Assembly (NCBI RefSeq): GCF_000419765.1
Contig: NZ_ATTQ01000021.1
Span: 1-64,000 of the forward strand
From: Rhizobium mongolense USDA 1844
GTDB taxonomy: Bacteria; Pseudomonadota; Alphaproteobacteria; Rhizobiales; Rhizobiaceae
Direction of reading: 5' to 3'
Length of the DNA stretch: 64,000 nucleotides
Position 1 is the stretch's first letter; every line of letters begins with the position of its first letter. Below are positions 61,785 to 64,000 of the stretch, one piece after another. The translations under genes were made by a program, and so were the position numbers. The notes under the pieces were generated by a model. That model made no database searches, was not told where the DNA came from, and was given only the letters and a program-made list of their open reading frames with translations.

Positions 61785-61827
61785 ATCACTAGCCTTTATT
61801 TCGTCTCACAAGATGGTCTTCTCTTGC

Positions 61828-61850
61828 CCCCGGCGGACTTGCCGCCGGGG
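61828..61850 (-). terminator. Hairpin terminator after the 61864 gene
   Basis: CCCCGGCGG (61828-61836) and CCGCCGGGG (61842-61850) form a perfect 9-bp stem around 5 bases, 13 bases past the stop of the minus-strand gene. No T-run follows on the minus strand. Confidence 0.55.
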
Positions 61851-61863
61851 TAGTCGGGGCCAT

Positions 61864-62655
61864 TTAGACAATGATGTAGACGATCTTGAACGTCGAGGGT
61901 TCGACGATGATGATCCTGCCATCTGCCAGGATGAAGAAGCGATAGCCTTCATATTGCGGGACGATCTTGACGATCCGCGGCGGCAGCGGCTCAAGTCGGA
62001 TCGTCTTTGGTATGGCTGTGCCAACCTCAACCGTGAAGTCGACTTCGCGAACCGGCTCGACATTGACTTCCTTCACGACCTGCTGGATTTCAGTCTTCTG
62101 TTCGACAGAGATGTTGACATCGGTCTCAGTCTTGGTGGAAGTGGATTGATCGGACGTTCCCGTCGATGGGCTTCCACCCGTCGTGCCAGTGTCGCCCGAT
62201 CCTGTGGCGTCAGACGGCTTATCGGATGCGGCTTTTCCATCAGGCGAAGTTGTTTCTCCGGAGCTCTTCGTCGAGCTCTTTCCGCGCTCGCTGTCGGATG
62301 CAGGCGCCTGCTGCGAAGTGGATCCGTCGGCAGGTTTCGTTGTGTCTTGCTGTTGAGTGGTAGGCTGATCAGTACCTTGCGAAGATGAGCCGGATGTTCC
62401 CGTTCCTCCGCTATCGGGTTTGACGGTTGTGGCGTCGCCCGTTCCTCCGGACGGGGCTTCTTGACCCGAGCCGTTGCTTGGCGCTTCTGCGCCTGACGGC
62501 TGCTGCGATGTGCCGGATTGCGGCTGCTCGGCTTGCGTCGTGCCCTTCTTGGGCAATATCGGAGTTGCATCCTGCGCGGCTGCGGAAAGCAGACCAACTG
62601 GCGACGCGCCGAGCGCGAGCGAGGCGATCAGGACAGGTAGGTTCTTTTGGTTCAT
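61864..62655 (-). CDS. Exported Ser/Thr/Gly-rich protein with DUF1236-like C-terminus
   Basis: 263 residues from ATG 62655, after GGGAGTCAAAGC. Signal peptide MNQKNLPVLIASLALGASPV GLLSAAAQ. Residues 28-165 are a low-complexity Ser/Thr/Gly/Gln linker. Residues about 166-263 resemble DUF1236: VNISVEQKTEIQQVVKEVNV, VDFTVEVGTAIPKTIRLEPL, then RFFILADGRIIIVEPSTFKI VYIIV. DUF1236 proteins are periplasmic, of unknown role, and common in Rhizobiales. It shares its ending with the 62777 gene upstream in transcription order. Confidence 0.83.
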   Translation of the reverse strand: MNQKNLPVLIASLALGASPVGLLSAAAQDATPILPKKGTTQAEQPQSGTSQQPSGAEAPSNGSGQEAPSGGTGDATTVKPDSGGTGTSGSSSQGTDQPTTQQQDTTKPADGSTSQQAPASDSERGKSSTKSSGETTSPDGKAASDKPSDATGSGDTGTTGGSPSTGTSDQSTSTKTETDVNISVEQKTEIQQVVKEVNVEPVREVDFTVEVGTAIPKTIRLEPLPPRIVKIVPQYEGYRFFILADGRIIIVEPSTFKIVYIIV

Positions 62656-62741
62656 AGCTTTGACTCCCTGGCCGAGGACGTGCTGCGCCAGAGGGCGTCG
62701 CCCACGACGTCCTTGTGGTGTCGATTTGGTTTGAGTTTGCA

Positions 62742-62771
62742 GGTTGGGACCCGGCATGCCGGGTCCCAACC
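62742..62771. repeat. Perfect 30-bp palindrome
   Basis: GGTTGGGACCCGGCA and its exact complement TGCCGGGTCCCAACC meet without a spacer, 5 bases after the stop of the 62777 gene and about 86 bases before the 62655 start. It can act as a terminator or attenuator between the two related genes, or as a mobile palindromic element. Confidence 0.85.
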
Positions 62772-62776
62772 TTGTC

Positions 62777-63172
62777 TTAGTTGACGATCTGGATGACCTT
62801 GCGCGAGGAAGGCTCCACGATCACACGCTGTTCGTTGACCACAGCGTAGGCGTATGTCGGGTCATCGGGCACTGGAGTGACTACGACGGCCTCAGGCAGA
62901 GGCTGTCCGACGACAACCTTCTCCTTTATGACGACGGTGCCCGACGGAGGCGGCGCTTCGCGTACATAGGTCACGACCTTCGGCGGCGGCGGATCGAGTA
63001 GGGTCCCAACGACGGCACCTGCTGCGCCCCCTATTGCGGCACCGGCCGGGCCGCCGACGATTGCGCCTGTGGCTGCACCGCCAACCGCGCCGTTAACCGT
63101 CGAGGATCCTGCAAAGGCAGCACCCGACATGAGGGCGATCGCAGTGGAAGAGACGAGAATCTTGCTGAACAT
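62777..63172 (-). CDS. Exported glycine-zipper protein with DUF1236-like C-terminus
   Basis: 131 residues. Start ATG 63172 (MFSKILVSSTAIALMSGAAF AG), because GGAGAAGAAA precedes it; the ATG four codons earlier would hide that site. Residues 26-58 are a glycine zipper (GAVGGAATGAIVGGPAGAAI, then GGAAGAVVGTLLDPP). Residues 75-131 match the DUF1236 end: VIKEKVVVGQPLPEAVVVTP, then YAYAVVNEQRVIVEPSSRKV. Periplasmic or membrane-associated. A perfect EcfG-type promoter indicates general-stress control. Confidence 0.87.
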   Translation of the reverse strand: MFSKILVSSTAIALMSGAAFAGSSTVNGAVGGAATGAIVGGPAGAAIGGAAGAVVGTLLDPPPPKVVTYVREAPPPSGTVVIKEKVVVGQPLPEAVVVTPVPDDPTYAYAVVNEQRVIVEPSSRKVIQIVN

Positions 63173-63219
63173 TTTCTTCTCCATTTTCGTGGCTGTCTTG
63201 GCAGCCTCACAGGTGAACA

Positions 63220-63244
63220 AACGACAGCACAACGCAGCAGTTCC
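63220..63244 (-). promoter_or_regulatory. EcfG/RpoE2-type promoter of the 63172 gene
   Basis: On the minus strand GGAAC (63244-63240), 16 bases, CGTT (63223-63220): an exact consensus match, 47 bases before the ATG. Confidence 0.7.
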
Positions 63245-63634
63245 CTCGGTCAGACCATTGGCCTGAAGCACTCAAGACTTTGGTCTGATTGAGGTCATTT
63301 TTGGTAGCTGGTTGGTCTCCATCACCTGCGATCAAGCTCAGCGGACAAGGGTGTAGCGGGGGTGTCCAGCTACCATTCGCCACGGTCAACACCCTGAGAC
63401 TCAACAATAAAACCCGCTGAAGCGGGAGCAAAGGATTTTACGAAACATATTGCGACAAGGGCTCGTCTAATGAGAGGGCGAAGGCGAGCCCAGCTGAGTG
63501 CCAAGGGATCATGCGCAGCACTGCAGATCACGCAGATTCAGCGACTGTGGGACGATGAAAAGCGATCGCCATAAACATCCAGGGAAGAGACAAGAAAAAG
63601 CCCCTGCTCGTGACCGCCTGCTCCAGACCACCGT
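63245..63634. other. Gap without a supportable gene
   Basis: 390 bases. Near 63396-63425 the sequence ACAATAAAACCCGC..GCGGG could form a small hairpin (CCCGC/GCGGG). A + frame at 63498-63728 is antisense to the PPC gene and has no support. Confidence 0.45.
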
Positions 63635-64000
63635 CTACAGGTCGATCAGCGCGATACCGAGGTCTTCGCGCTTTCTGCGGCGGAAGCCGACGGCGCTTTC
63701 GCGGATGATGATCTCGAGGGTAGGATGAACGGTGCCCTTGATAAAATGGCCGCCCCGGGTGGCTCCGTCTGACAGGCCGAGGACCACATGCATGTGGAGG
63801 CTGGCCTTGCCGTCGTCACCGATAGCAATGTCTCCAATGGCACTTAGGACCTCGGTCTGTTCCTCAACCGGGATCTCCTTGTAGTCCTTCGTCGCGAACT
63901 CGAAGAAGCCGAGCGTGGCGCTACGGAAGGCCCCGATGGCGGTTAGCGACGCGCCGCCGACCTTTTGCTCCTCGGCGAAGCGCGTGATTGCTTCGAACGC
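63635..64000 (-). CDS. PPC/DUF296-domain protein (3' part only)
   Basis: The frame enters from the right edge and ends at TAG 63635-63637; 121 residues are visible. It reads AFEAITRFAEEQKVGGASLT, AIGAFRSATLGFFEFATKDY, then IAIGDDGKASLHMHVVLGLS DGATRGGHFIKGTVHPTLEI. The His-rich LHMHVVLG...GGH segment is the metal-binding signature of the PPC fold (a trimeric AT-hook-associated domain in plants, free-standing in bacteria). It ends FRRRKREDLGIALIDL. Bacterial members have no settled function. The start lies outside the window. Confidence 0.85.
   Translation of the reverse strand, partial: AFEAITRFAEEQKVGGASLTAIGAFRSATLGFFEFATKDYKEIPVEEQTEVLSAIGDIAIGDDGKASLHMHVVLGLSDGATRGGHFIKGTVHPTLEIIIRESAVGFRRRKREDLGIALIDL

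Noticed and set aside
61469..61792. Plus-strand 107-codon frame overlapping the small membrane protein at 61784
   Set aside because: No ribosome-binding site, the C-terminal half is Arg/Ser/Pro-rich, and no family is known; it cannot be excluded that the first 75 codons are real.

Overview
The window looks like a replicon of a Rhizobiaceae bacterium (Ensifer/Sinorhizobium or Rhizobium, possibly a megaplasmid or chromid). This is judged from high-GC coding, many ABC uptake operons each with its own regulator, DUF1236-like and DUF3309-like small proteins, and promoters of the alphaproteobacterial general-stress sigma factor type (GGAAC-N18-TT). No rRNA, tRNA, CRISPR array, transposase or phage gene was recognised. 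No database search was possible, so family names rest on motifs and recall.

Region by region. (1) 1-12.3 kb is a decayed accessory zone. It starts inside an L,D-transpeptidase gene and holds broken genes (exported protein with an in-frame amber, P-loop kinase, methyltransferase, cytochrome c, VOC protein) beside intact small genes: glycine-zipper lipoprotein, GreA/GreB-like factor, FAD/Rieske oxidoreductase and several tiny membrane proteins. Four places between 8.5 and 11.9 kb share a two-hairpin leader of fixed geometry. (2) 12.3-19.4 kb: SLC13-type permease, AI-2E-family exporter, an AbrB/VapC toxin-antitoxin pair with its operator, a SHOCT protein and a GH25 lipoprotein. (3) 19.5-25.9 kb: a polar-amino-acid ABC operon with an M20 amidohydrolase and an extra binding-protein-like gene, divergent from a MocR regulator, with a perfect inverted repeat between them. 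(4) 26-41.9 kb: ChaA-type antiporter, membrane alpha/beta hydrolase, MarC protein, broken efflux adaptor, collapsed epimerase gene, LysR-msrB-msrA-hydrolase/OsmC redox-repair block, MOSC protein, stress-promoter genes, AKR/LysR pair and a broken metallo-beta-lactamase-fold gene.

(5) 42.1-48.7 kb: a LacI regulator with two perfect operators 22 bp apart, a complete sugar ABC transporter and a GH63-like glycosidase, read as one carbohydrate uptake and hydrolysis operon. (6) 48.9-59.3 kb: MFS exporter, FitAB-type toxin-antitoxin pair, and two divergent transcription units holding two M81 (MlrC-type) peptidases, a GH20 hexosaminidase, an SDR, an RpiR regulator, a RidA protein, an NTF2-like protein and a truncated D-threonine-aldolase-like gene. 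A C-terminal scrap of a third M81 gene lies beside the MFS gene. This cluster is the best candidate for an undescribed catabolic pathway. (7) 59.3-64 kb: zinc-ribbon/metallo-beta-lactamase protein, EAL-domain fragment, small proteins, two exported proteins with related C-termini separated by a 30-bp palindrome, and a PPC/DUF296 protein running off the end.

Likely physiology: a soil or plant-associated cell with inducible uptake modules and a set of envelope and stress proteins under EcfG-type control (promoters before the genes at 5527, 35421, 36574, 39886 and 63172).
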